DNA of 23,252 nucleotides from VAZQ01 sp040510815 (lineage in GTDB: Bacteria > Pseudomonadota > Alphaproteobacteria > Rhizobiales > Xanthobacteraceae): NCBI GenBank assembly GCA_040510815.1, contig JBEVIH010000185.1, forward strand, positions 1 to 23,252. Reading direction: 5' to 3'. Positions within the stretch are counted from its first letter, which is position 1, and each line of letters starts with the position of its first letter. The notes below the pieces were generated by a model, which saw only the letters and a program-made list of their open reading frames with translations, ran no database searches and was not told where the DNA came from. Of this stretch, positions 7,876 to 15,420 are shown in pieces. Position numbers and translations under genes: made by a program.

Positions 7876-9282
7876 ATGAGCCGGACCGCCGCGATCGCGC
7901 GCGCCCACGCCTATTTCGACAGCGGCGCGTTCATCACCGATCTGACGCGGCGCGTCGCCATCCCGAGCACCAGCCAGGAGCCGGAGCGCGCCGGCGTGCT
8001 GCGCAGCTATCTCGACGACGAGATCGTGCCCGCGCTCGCCCCGCTCGGCTTCACCTCGCGCGTCTTCGACAATCCATTGGGCAAGGGTCCGCCGTTCCTG
8101 GTGGCGGAGCGCATCGAGGACCCGGACCTGGTCACCGTGCTGATCTACGGCCATGGCGACACGGTGCGCGGCCTCGACGACCTGTGGCGGCCGGGGCTGT
8201 CGCCCTGGACGCTGACCGTCGAAGGACAACGCATCTATGGCCGCGGCACCGCCGACAACAAAGGCCAGCACAGCATCAACATCGCGGCGCTGGCGGCGGT
8301 GCTCGCCGAGCGCGATCGCCTGGGATTCAACGCCAAGATCCTGATCGAGATGGGCGAGGAGATGGGCTCCTCCGGCCTGCACGAGCTCTGCGTGCAGCAC
8401 AAGGGCAAGCTGCTCAGCGCCGATCTGCTGATCGCCTCGGACGGCCCGCGCGTGGCGCCGGACAAGCCGACGCTGTTCCTGGGCGCCCGCGGCGGCCAGC
8501 CGATCGACCTGGTCGTCGATCTGCGCGAGGGCGGACATCATTCCGGCAACTGGGGCGGCCTGCTCGCCAATCCGGGGATCATCCTGGCGCAGGCGCTCGC
8601 CTGCATCACCGACGCGCGCGGAACGATCCGGGTGCCGGAGTGGCGCCCGCCGCTGCCGCCGTCGGTGCGGCACGTGCTCGCAGGCGTCGAGGTCGACGGC
8701 GGCGGCAACGGCCCGCGCATCGACCGCGACTGGGGCGAGGCTGAGCTCACGCCGGCCGAGCGCGTGTTCGGCTGGAACAGCTTCGAGATCCTGGCCTTCA
8801 CCACCGGCACGCCGGAACGTCCGGTCAACGCCATCCCGGGCAGCGCGCGGGCGTATTGCCAGCTGCGTTACGTGGTCGGGACCGACGTCGACGACATCAT
8901 TCCGGCGCTGCGCCGCCACCTCGACCGCCACGGCTTTGCCCAGGTCGAGGTGCGCCGCGGCGAGCGCGGAATTTTCAAGGCCAGCCGCCTCGATCCCGAC
9001 GACCCCTGGGTCGGCTGGGCGGCGCGCTCGATCGAGCGCACCACCGGCCGCCGCCCGACCATCATCCCCAATTTCGGCGGATCGCTGCCCAACGACACCT
9101 TTGCCGACGTGCTCGGCCTGCGCACGATCTGGGTCCCGCATTCCTATGCCGGATGCTCGCAGCACGCGCCCGACGAGCACATGCTGGCGCCGATCGTCCG
9201 CGAGGGGCTGGGCGCGATGGCGGGACTGTTCTGGGATCTTGGCGAGCCCGGCATTCCGCCGACGCCCGCGTCACGTCATTGA
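7876..9282 (+). CDS. Canonical M20 family metallopeptidase/deacylase (dipeptidase-like)
   Basis: This is a 468-residue dizinc hydrolase of the M20 family, long enough to match the CNDP/dipeptidase and acetylornithine-deacetylase-like branch. All metal-site motifs are intact: YGHGDT with His 93 and Asp 95, GTADNKG with bridging Asp 127, GEEMGS with Glu 161/162, ASDGP with Asp 189, and the C-terminal HAPDEH with His 430. The lid domain begins after GARGGQP and contains GGHHSGNWGG. The ATG at 7876 has GGAAAGG eight bases upstream. It would hydrolyse a dipeptide, N-acyl amino acid or similar amide in the cytoplasm. It is divergent from the TTT operon and ends 45 bp from the convergent flavoprotein gene. 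It is a useful in-window reference for the altered M20 proteins at 1830-3050 and 15421-16593. Confidence 0.94.
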   Translation: MSRTAAIARAHAYFDSGAFITDLTRRVAIPSTSQEPERAGVLRSYLDDEIVPALAPLGFTSRVFDNPLGKGPPFLVAERIEDPDLVTVLIYGHGDTVRGLDDLWRPGLSPWTLTVEGQRIYGRGTADNKGQHSINIAALAAVLAERDRLGFNAKILIEMGEEMGSSGLHELCVQHKGKLLSADLLIASDGPRVAPDKPTLFLGARGGQPIDLVVDLREGGHHSGNWGGLLANPGIILAQALACITDARGTIRVPEWRPPLPPSVRHVLAGVEVDGGGNGPRIDRDWGEAELTPAERVFGWNSFEILAFTTGTPERPVNAIPGSARAYCQLRYVVGTDVDDIIPALRRHLDRHGFAQVEVRRGERGIFKASRLDPDDPWVGWAARSIERTTGRRPTIIPNFGGSLPNDTFADVLGLRTIWVPHSYAGCSQHAPDEHMLAPIVREGLGAMAGLFWDLGEPGIPPTPASRH

Positions 9283-9327
9283 GCACGTTGTCCGCTCCCT
9301 GCAAACCGCGGGTCGGATCCGCGCGGC

Positions 9328-10305
9328 TCAGCGGCCGAGCAATCGCGGCAGCCGCTCCGCCAGGATCTGCTCTGCCTCCCCGGCGATGCGGCGCACGATC
9401 TCGCCGGCGGGCAGGATGTCGTGGATCAGGCCTGCGTCCTGTCCCATCGAAAGCGGGGCCTCGTTGGTGTCGCCCGACTTGCGTGCCGCCTGCACGGCGG
9501 CAAGGGCATCCGCGCGCTGCTGGCGCAAGGCCCATTCGCGTCCGGCCCAGCGCTCGATGAAACGGTTGCGCCGGGAGCGCGACATCGCGCCGGGCCAGAC
9601 CAGTCCCGCCGCGATATCGGGGATCTCGGACAGCAGCGTGTCGTGGCCGTCGCTGTCCAGGATCGCCTGCTTGAAATTGGCGTGCAGCGTGGATTCCTCG
9701 CTGGCGAGGAAGCGGGTCCCCAGCAGGACGCCGTCGGCGCCGAGCGCCAGCGCCGCCGCGAGGCCGCGCCCGTCGGCGATGCCGCCGGCGGCCAGGACCG
9801 GAATCGGCGCGACGGCGTCGACCACCATCGGAACCAGCGCCATGGTGGCTTGCCAGCCGACATGTCCGCCGCCCTCGGTGCCCTGGGCGACGATCACGTC
9901 GGCGCCGGCCTGCGCGGCCCGCACCGCCTCCGGCACGCCGCTGACCATGAACGTGACCTTGCAGCCGGCCCCGTGGGCGCGGTCGATGAACGATTTCAGA
10001 TCCTGATCGGGTCGCGGCCAGGCGAATGCGATTGCCGGGGGACGCTGCGCGAGGGCTGCGGCAAAGCTGTCCTCATGCATGTCGAAGATGAGAAAATTCA
10101 GCGCAAAAGCCTTGTTGGTCCGTTCGCGGATTGCCGCGGTCGCCGCCCGAATCCGATCCGGACTCAAGTAGTGACAGCCGAGCGCGCCCAGCCCGCCCGC
10201 GTTCGATACCGCGGCCACCAGATCGGGCGAATAGATCGGTCCCATGCCCCCGAGCGCGATCGGGTGCTCGAGACCGAGCAGGTCGCAGACCGGAGTTCGG
10301 ATCAC
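9328..10305 (-). CDS. Nitronate monooxygenase / FabK-like FMN-dependent (2-nitropropane dioxygenase family) protein
   Basis: This is a 325-residue TIM-barrel flavoprotein. The N-terminal GGMGPIYSPDL segment and QGTEGGGHVG at 141-150 (His 148 is the usual catalytic base of the family) are clear. LAAGGIADGRGLAAALALGA at 171-190, followed by GTRFL, forms the FMN-phosphate site. Family members oxidise alkyl nitronates or reduce enoyl-ACP, and the exact reaction cannot be chosen from sequence. Its ATG overlaps the stop of the upstream 108-residue gene (ATGA, 10302-10305), so the two are translated together. It converges on the M20 peptidase gene. Confidence 0.92.
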   Translation of the reverse strand: MIRTPVCDLLGLEHPIALGGMGPIYSPDLVAAVSNAGGLGALGCHYLSPDRIRAATAAIRERTNKAFALNFLIFDMHEDSFAAALAQRPPAIAFAWPRPDQDLKSFIDRAHGAGCKVTFMVSGVPEAVRAAQAGADVIVAQGTEGGGHVGWQATMALVPMVVDAVAPIPVLAAGGIADGRGLAAALALGADGVLLGTRFLASEESTLHANFKQAILDSDGHDTLLSEIPDIAAGLVWPGAMSRSRRNRFIERWAGREWALRQQRADALAAVQAARKSGDTNEAPLSMGQDAGLIHDILPAGEIVRRIAGEAEQILAERLPRLLGR

Positions 10306-10628
10306 GCTCGTTCCAGCTTGGGATGTGACTTCAATATCGATTGCCGGATGGCGTCGACCGAAATCATCTTGAAGAGCTTTCCGGCGTCGTCCATTTCATT
10401 GGCCGCCACGCAAAGATCGATGATGCTGTGTAACGCCGTCTCGAAGTGGAAGCGGTCTTCGATCAGCTTGGTGATCTGGATGGCCCGGAGCTTGCGCTTC
10501 TGATAGGTCTCTTTTTCATACTCGTAGCGGGGATCGCCCAGGTCTCCTACGGCAATCACCTGCGCACAGCCCCGGGCGACCTCGCACATCGCTTGGACTT
10601 GCGCGACTCTCTGCTCCGCAGCGGCCAT
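10302..10628 (-). CDS. Small soluble protein of unknown function, coupled to the flavoprotein
   Basis: This is a 108-residue protein I do not recognise. It is mostly helical by composition, with no signal peptide or membrane segment, and has a charged middle (YEYEKETYQKRKLRAIQITK) followed by an Asp/His/Cys-containing helix. GGGGG lies a few bases upstream of the ATG at 10628. The ATGA overlap with the flavoprotein gene argues that it is real and functionally linked to it, perhaps as an accessory subunit. That function is inference only. Confidence 0.75.
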   Translation of the reverse strand: MAAAEQRVAQVQAMCEVARGCAQVIAVGDLGDPRYEYEKETYQKRKLRAIQITKLIEDRFHFETALHSIIDLCVAANEMDDAGKLFKMISVDAIRQSILKSHPKLERA

Positions 10629-10830
10629 CGACAGCCCCCGGTTGCCGGCACGCCAGCGAGCGTAGGCATCAAAACCGGATTTATCAACACGTCGGCGCCG
10701 CGTGACTGCCCTGGCTGCAACCGCGACAAAAGCTCACCGTGCTTGCATCCGTGCATTGCCGCGGCTAGCATTTTGGCTTCGAATTTGACATTCGAGCCGC
10801 GAATGGCCAGTGCACGCGCTTGAGGGGCAA

Positions 10831-11688
10831 ATGGCAGTTTCCATCAAGTCCACCGTTGTCCTTGCTTCGATCTATCTCGCCGCCCATGCCACAGCCGCCA
10901 TCGCACAGCCGCCTCCGGCGGGCCAGAGCGCGCCGCCAGCGGCCCAGGGCTCGCAGATCGAGATCGCCTATGTGCCGCCGAGCAACCGCAACTTTCAGCC
11001 GATCTACGATCGGGTGAAGAACCGAAAAGTTCTGGAAGACCTTCAGCAATTCCTGGCGCCGCTGCGGCTGCCCCGAAAGCTCACGGTGAAAATCGAGCAG
11101 TGCGGCGCGCCCTCGCGTCCGTACCGGCCGCAGGGGCCGGTCACGATCTGCTACGAGCTCATCGACCAGATCGAGAAAGTTGCCGCCAAGGGCGACCCGA
11201 AGTTGCGACAAACGATGATCGCCGGCGCGTTCATCCAGGTCGTGGTTTACGAGGTCGCGCACGCGATGTTCGACATCCTGCAGATCCCGGTCTGGGGGCG
11301 TGCCGGAGACGCGGCCGACCGGCTGGCGGCGCTGGTGATGCTGCAGTTCGGCGAGGATCTGGCGCTCCGCACCATCAGAGGGACGGCAGCCTTCTTCCTC
11401 GCCTCCAAGAAAACCTGGACCGGCAGCGCGTTCGCCGACGCGAACTCGCCCGAGGAGCAGCGCTATTACAATTATCTCTGCATCGCCTTCGGTGGTTCAC
11501 CCATATCGTTTGATTTTCTGGTCAGCGGCAACGAGCCGCTCCTGCCGCTGCCGCGTGCCCGACGTTGCTATTGGGAATATCAGCAGGTGCGAATGGCCTT
11601 CAATCTGAGAATCATGCCGTTCGTGGATCCGGACCTGCTGGTGAAGATCAAGTCCTCGGATTGGCTGCTGCCCGGCGATGGACGATGA
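10831..11688 (+). CDS. Exported DUF4344-type zincin with inactivated metal site (pseudo-protease)
   Basis: This 285-residue protein has a signal peptide (hydrophobic 8-19, cleavage near TAAIA/Q at 25/26) and a short Pro/Ala linker. Its body is homologous along its length to the next protein, a putative metallopeptidase of the DUF4344 type. The zinc motif HELGH of the neighbour reads YEVAH here (140-144), so the first ligand His is Tyr. GREEDAAD reads GRAGDAAD (156-163), removing the two glutamates, one of which should be the third ligand. Cys 91, Cys 107 and the CIAF cysteine are kept, so the fold is probably intact and disulfide-bonded. GAGGGG precedes the ATG at 10831; a GTG at 10810 is less likely. 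It may be a regulatory or inhibitory partner of the active paralogue 86 bp downstream. Confidence 0.88.
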   Translation: MAVSIKSTVVLASIYLAAHATAAIAQPPPAGQSAPPAAQGSQIEIAYVPPSNRNFQPIYDRVKNRKVLEDLQQFLAPLRLPRKLTVKIEQCGAPSRPYRPQGPVTICYELIDQIEKVAAKGDPKLRQTMIAGAFIQVVVYEVAHAMFDILQIPVWGRAGDAADRLAALVMLQFGEDLALRTIRGTAAFFLASKKTWTGSAFADANSPEEQRYYNYLCIAFGGSPISFDFLVSGNEPLLPLPRARRCYWEYQQVRMAFNLRIMPFVDPDLLVKIKSSDWLLPGDGR

Positions 11689-11774
11689 CGCAGCAACTCG
11701 GCGGCTCGTCGCCGATGGGGCTCAAGACGGCACGAGTGCCTCGGCCACACACCAAATCGAAGCAAGGTAACATC

Positions 11775-13028
11775 ATGAGATCAATCGCCCGAGTTGCGAC
11801 CTTGACGCTTGCCTTGACGTGGACCGCGCTGTGGTGCCAGCCGTCGCTCGCCCAGCCGCCGTCGGACCAGGCCAGCAAGATCCAGTTTTCCTACATCCCT
11901 CCCAAGAGTCTGAAATACCTGCCGGTGTTCAACCGGGTGCAGCAGTTCAAGCTGCTCGAGCAGTTGAGCGAATTCCTCTCGCCCCTGCGCATGCCCCATA
12001 AGTTCTCGATGGTGACCATCGAGTGCGGCTTTGTGAATGCGCAATACCAGCCCTCGAAGTGGCGCATCGAGCTCTGCTACGAATACGTCGAGGCGGTCGA
12101 ACGGGTCGCGCCCAAGCTGGGGCAGCCGTCCGAATTCTCGTTCGAAGAGGTCGTCGTCGGTGGACTGGTCGGCGTGTTGCTCCATGAATTGGGGCACGCG
12201 GTCATCGACATGCTCAACATTCCGGTGTTCGGCCGCGAGGAAGACGCCGCCGACGAGATATCGACCTTCATCGCCCTGCAGTTCAGTCCGGACGTGGCGC
12301 GAACGATCGTCAGAGGCAATGCCTACGTCTACAAGGTCTGGTACGGGTTCGGGGCACCCGCCTATTTCGACGAGCACGGCACCGGACTCCAGCGCTACTA
12401 CAATTCGCTCTGCATCGCCCATGGCAGCGAGCGTCCCGAGCTGTTCAAGGAGTTCCTTGACAAGGGCGAGCTGCCGAAGGAGCGCGCGGCGGGCTGCCAG
12501 CGCGAATACCAGCAGGTCAGGTCCGCCTTCGAGAAGACCATCCTGCCCTTCATCGATCGCGAGCAAATGAAGAAGGTGCAGGCCAGGGAATGGCTGAAGC
12601 TGACCCCGCAACAACTTGCGCTGCTCAAGCAGCAACAACAAGCGCCGAGGGAAACGTACACGTTTGCGGTCTGCAACCAGAGCTCGGTGACCAGGATGAG
12701 CTTTGCGGTGATGGTCCAATTGGTGGAGGATCCTCAGCGCTGGCAGGCCTTGGGCTGGTACTCGATCCCCGACAACGGATGCGAGCTCATCGGCACGTTC
12801 CGCGGCGACCGCATATTCTGGTATGCGGAGGCGCTGCGCGGCAAGGACCGGGTCGTCTGGAGCGCGCCCGATACCGACCAGACCGCCTCCAAACAATGCA
12901 TTCATCCCAGCAATGCGTTCCAGCTGCCTCAATCGAACCGGTGTCAAAGCGGACAGGTCTTGGTGAATTTTCGGCGCTGGGAGATCGATCCTACGCTGTC
13001 GAACCTCACCTTGAACTTCTCGAAGTGA
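11775..13028 (+). CDS. Exported DUF4344-type zinc metallopeptidase fused to a DUF1036-like four-cysteine domain
   Basis: This 417-residue protein has a signal peptide (cleavage near SLAQ, about 26). Residues 35-270 form a DUF4344-type putative metallopeptidase with HELGH at 137-141 and GREEDAAD at 153-160, the likely third ligand. A Gln-rich linker follows near 279-290. The C-terminal domain (about 294-417) has cysteines at 300, 336, 375 and 390 and the motif GWYSIPDNGC. It resembles DUF1036 and matches the protein encoded next. I choose the ATG at 11775, which gives the signal peptide and has AAGG upstream; the longer frame only overlaps the preceding gene. It is likely a periplasmic or secreted protease directed by its C-terminal domain. 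The natural substrate is unknown. Confidence 0.9.
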   Translation: MRSIARVATLTLALTWTALWCQPSLAQPPSDQASKIQFSYIPPKSLKYLPVFNRVQQFKLLEQLSEFLSPLRMPHKFSMVTIECGFVNAQYQPSKWRIELCYEYVEAVERVAPKLGQPSEFSFEEVVVGGLVGVLLHELGHAVIDMLNIPVFGREEDAADEISTFIALQFSPDVARTIVRGNAYVYKVWYGFGAPAYFDEHGTGLQRYYNSLCIAHGSERPELFKEFLDKGELPKERAAGCQREYQQVRSAFEKTILPFIDREQMKKVQAREWLKLTPQQLALLKQQQQAPRETYTFAVCNQSSVTRMSFAVMVQLVEDPQRWQALGWYSIPDNGCELIGTFRGDRIFWYAEALRGKDRVVWSAPDTDQTASKQCIHPSNAFQLPQSNRCQSGQVLVNFRRWEIDPTLSNLTLNFSK

Positions 13029-13082
13029 AGAGCGCTGTTACTCGCTGAATTGAGTCGTCGTGCCGATGCAGGAGCGCGTTCC

Positions 13083-13550
13083 ATGAAAGCCTCGACATTG
13101 AAAGTCGCTGTCGTTTGCGGCGCCTTGGGCGTTTCACTGAGTGCTTCATCGCACGCCCAGCAGCAGAGTCAGACGTTTCAATTGGCTTTCTGCAACATCA
13201 GCGCGTACAGCAACGTCACCGTCGCCCTGGTGCACAAGAAGGATGCCGAGAAGTGGGCGGTCGACGGCTGGTACCCGGTCCCCGACAACGGATGCACGGT
13301 GGTCGGGACGTTCCAGCGCGACACGGTCTATTACTTTGCCGAAGGGCGCAGCGGAAACTCGATCGGTATTTGGGCTGCCCCGGACAACGACCAGAACGCC
13401 ACCGCCCAGTGCGTCGACCACAACAAGTGGTTCCAGGCGATCGCCGGCGTGCCGTCGTGTCCGGCGGGTCAAGAGGTGGTGCGATTCCGGATGATCAGCG
13501 TCCCGGCCAACAACTCGCGGATCACCTGGACCTTGAGCGGGGGAAAGTGA
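13083..13550 (+). CDS. Exported stand-alone DUF1036-like four-cysteine protein
   Basis: This 155-residue protein has a signal peptide (cleavage near SHAQ, about 25/26). The rest is one domain equivalent to the C-terminal domain of the preceding protease. It shares FCN, GWYPVPDNGC, VGTF, FAEG and AAPDNDQ, with cysteines at 37, 71, 110 and 126 spaced almost as in the neighbour. This domain resembles DUF1036, whose function is not established. GGAG lies eight bases upstream of the ATG at 13083. It lies 54 bp downstream of the protease gene and is probably in the same operon. It could compete with, bind or inhibit the protease, or share a ligand with it; this is inference from the shared domain. 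Confidence 0.87.
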   Translation: MKASTLKVAVVCGALGVSLSASSHAQQQSQTFQLAFCNISAYSNVTVALVHKKDAEKWAVDGWYPVPDNGCTVVGTFQRDTVYYFAEGRSGNSIGIWAAPDNDQNATAQCVDHNKWFQAIAGVPSCPAGQEVVRFRMISVPANNSRITWTLSGGK

Positions 13551-13647
13551 GGCAGTCTGCCGCCGCTGTTACGCCGCGCGGCGCCAACTCACGAAGGTTT
13601 CGCGATGATCCTGCCCGCGCCCGACGACGTTCGGCCGGCGGCCACAG

Positions 13648-13959
13648 CTACTGCCCGGCCGGTTTTTCGACCGACGGATTGGCCGTCGCGGCGTCGACGC
13701 TGGAGCTGTTCGTCATGTTTCCGCCGCGCGGCGCCAACGGCACGATTTCCTGCGCACCGACGCCGCCGCCCCCGGCCTGGTGAAACGTGAAGCTGATGCC
13801 GGGATCGGACGGGCCCCTTTGCACCGGCGACTGCTCGGCCGCCGATTGGGGGGCGCTGCCGCTCGACGTCGGCCGATCGGACTGGGCATAGGTCGACGCG
13901 GGGACGAACCAAGCGCCACCCATCAGAGCCAGCGCCGCGACGGTCATACCAAGCTTCAT
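13648..13959 (-). CDS. Small exported low-complexity protein
   Basis: This is a 103-residue product with a clean signal peptide (hydrophobic 5-18, cleavage near STYA/Q at 25/26). The mature part is rich in Ser, Gly, Pro and Ala, with no cysteine and no recognisable domain. GGGAG lies six bases upstream of the ATG at 13959. It converges on the DUF1036-like gene. I do not recognise a family; such proteins are common in related genomes as unknown exported proteins. Confidence 0.7.
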   Translation of the reverse strand: MKLGMTVAALALMGGAWFVPASTYAQSDRPTSSGSAPQSAAEQSPVQRGPSDPGISFTFHQAGGGGVGAQEIVPLAPRGGNMTNSSSVDAATANPSVEKPAGQ

Positions 13960-14073
13960 ATCGGGCTCCCGTGATCAATCGGATCTTTGCGCCAAGTCAG
14001 GGCGCTTATTGTAGCTCATTGTGGCCCGGCTGCGGCGCTCACCCAGATTACCCAAATTTAACGCCGCCGGCAT

Positions 14074-14682
14074 TCATGGCCGGGCCTTGAGCTGGGCATC
14101 GAACACCGGCCGCCCGCCGGTGCGCTCGAGGTAGCGGCCGAACCGAAACTTCACCTCGGGGCCGTCGAGCGGCGGCGACGGCAAATGCCGGCCGAGCGGC
14201 TCGACTTCGAGCACCGCGAAGGCATGTCCCGGCACCCGCAGCATGTCGTCGACGCCTTGGCCCAGCCCCTCGACGGTGGAGAACGCGTAGACCCGCTCGA
14301 TGCCCGCCGCCTGCGCCATGCCGACGTAGTCGACGAAGTCGCCGAATGGATGCGGGAGATCGTTGGTTGAGCCGTAGCAGCGGTTCGACACCACGAAGTG
14401 CTTGAGATTGGGCAGCGCGAGCTGCCGCTCGACCAGCAGCATGCCGGGATTCATGCAGAAGGCGCCGTCGCCGCTCAACGCCACGACGGTGCGCTCCGGC
14501 GCGCCGAGCGCGATGCCGGCGGCGAACAGCGAGGCGAGGCTCATCGACGCTTCGAGATAGAACACCCGCTCGGTTTCGCCGGTGATCTCCCACCACAGTT
14601 CCGAGCAATTGCCGGCCGAGGTGACGATGACGTCGTCCTTGAGCCGCTGCGCCAGCAGGCGGAAACAGTCCTCGAACCGCAT
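14074..14682 (-). CDS. Thiamine-diphosphate decarboxylase, TPP-binding (beta) subunit, sulfopyruvate/phosphonopyruvate decarboxylase-like
   Basis: This 202-residue subunit carries the TPP-binding half of a split decarboxylase. GDGAFCMN begins the GDG...N diphosphate/Mg motif, closed by VSNRCYG about 25 residues later, and an EASMS segment precedes it. The length fits ComE-like beta subunits (about 190). It pairs with the alpha subunit gene upstream on the same strand, as in ComDE. The open frame extends to 14799 through a palindromic element. I choose the ATG at 14682 because AAGGAAAGG lies at 14691-14699 and the protein then begins MRFEDCFRLLAQ. The reaction would be decarboxylation of a 2-oxo acid such as a sulfo- or phosphono-pyruvate analogue; the exact substrate is not readable. 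Confidence 0.88.
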   Translation of the reverse strand: MRFEDCFRLLAQRLKDDVIVTSAGNCSELWWEITGETERVFYLEASMSLASLFAAGIALGAPERTVVALSGDGAFCMNPGMLLVERQLALPNLKHFVVSNRCYGSTNDLPHPFGDFVDYVGMAQAAGIERVYAFSTVEGLGQGVDDMLRVPGHAFAVLEVEPLGRHLPSPPLDGPEVKFRFGRYLERTGGRPVFDAQLKARP

Positions 14683-14699
14683 CCTCAGGCCTTTCCTTC

Positions 14700-14804
14700 G
14701 TAGGGTGGGCAAAGGCGCAGGCTCCGAGCTCTCCGCGTGGGCAAAGTCTGCCATGCGCCGTGCCCACCACGGTCCGTCACAGCAAGCGACTTTGCCCACC
14801 CTAC
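14700..14804. repeat. Palindromic element of the GTAGGGTGGGCAAAG family (copy 2)
   Basis: The ends are perfect 15-bp inverted repeats, GTAGGGTGGGCAAAG at 14700-14714 and its complement at 14790-14804. Internal GTGGGCA/TGCCCAC segments also invert. It is shorter than the copy at 5188-5335 but has the same termini and the same placement. It lies between two genes of one enzyme, 22 bases after the alpha subunit stop and immediately before the ribosome binding site of the beta subunit. Confidence 0.85.
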
Positions 14805-14826
14805 GCGCTCTGCCAGCAAGCGCATC

Positions 14827-15342
14827 TCAGGCCTCTCCTCGCAAAACTTCGCGCGTGAAGCCCACCACCACCGGACGCGACATCACCCGGCTGTGGCGAT
14901 AGGCGGTGGCGAGCGATGCAATCTGCTCCGAGCGCTCGATCGGGATGAACGGCATGTCGATCGCGGCGATCACCGGCTCGAGATAGAGGCCGTTCGACTG
15001 GTGGAACTTGGCGTGGTCGCCCGGGCGTCCGCGCAGCGTGATGCCGATCAACAGCGGGATCTGGTAGGTGTAGTTGATCTTGGTGATCGCGTAGATGCAG
15101 GTCAGGAATCCCGACGCCCCCATCAGTGCGAACGCGCTGGTGCCGCCAAAGAATGCGCCCGAGCACAGCCCGATCGCGGACTCCTCGCGATTGACCGCCA
15201 CGTGCCGGAAGCGCGCATCGTTGGCGAATTGCGTGATCAGCGTCGTGATCCAGCCGTCCGGCAAGCTTGCGACCAGCGAGATGCCGCAATCCGCCGCCAC
15301 GTCGGCGATCCGCTTGGCGACCTTTTCCGCGCCATCCACCAT
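14827..15342 (-). CDS. Thiamine-diphosphate decarboxylase, PYR-domain (alpha) subunit, sulfopyruvate/phosphonopyruvate decarboxylase-like
   Basis: This 171-residue protein matches the length and pattern of ComD-like alpha subunits. It starts with a short helix and SLVASLPDGWITTL. VNREESAIGLCSGAFFGG contains the glutamate that activates TPP, and SGFLTCIYAI and IPLLIGITLRG follow. It supplies the pyrimidine-binding half of the active site, while the beta subunit downstream supplies GDG...N. GAAGG lies just before the ATG at 15342. It is divergent from the second M20-OCD pair, so the two units may share a regulator. Sulfopyruvate decarboxylase proper, phosphonopyruvate decarboxylase or another 2-oxo acid decarboxylase all remain possible. 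Confidence 0.88.
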   Translation of the reverse strand: MVDGAEKVAKRIADVAADCGISLVASLPDGWITTLITQFANDARFRHVAVNREESAIGLCSGAFFGGTSAFALMGASGFLTCIYAITKINYTYQIPLLIGITLRGRPGDHAKFHQSNGLYLEPVIAAIDMPFIPIERSEQIASLATAYRHSRVMSRPVVVGFTREVLRGEA

Positions 15343-15420
15343 GCCTTCGCCGTCGCCCTTGTCTTGCTGCGTCTTTCGTCACAAAGATTGCTGCCAGGGC
15401 ACGAGACAATGGGAGCCATG
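15343..15420. promoter_or_regulatory. Divergent intergenic region between the decarboxylase genes and the second M20-OCD pair
   Basis: This 78-bp gap must hold both divergent promoters unless one unit starts elsewhere. GGGAG at 15411-15415 serves the plus-strand gene. I see no convincing promoter boxes or dyad, and only call it from the gene layout. Confidence 0.35.

Noticed and set aside
7852..9180. 442-codon minus-strand open frame
   Set aside because: It is antisense to the canonical M20 peptidase, whose catalytic motifs are all in the plus-strand frame.
10775..10798. Small inverted repeat with TTGACA in its loop region upstream of the first zincin gene
   Set aside because: TTGACA resembles a -35 box but no acceptable -10 box lies 16-18 bases downstream, and the dyad is short and imperfect.
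13573..13738. 17-bp direct repeat (13573-13589 and 13722-13738)
   Set aside because: It is made mainly of GCCGCGCGG-type sequence, with no further similarity outside it; probably chance in GC-rich DNA.
13115..13978. Overlapping alternative frames around the DUF1036-like and small exported genes
   Set aside because: They have Arg-rich compositions and lack ribosome binding sites and signal peptides, unlike the chosen frames.
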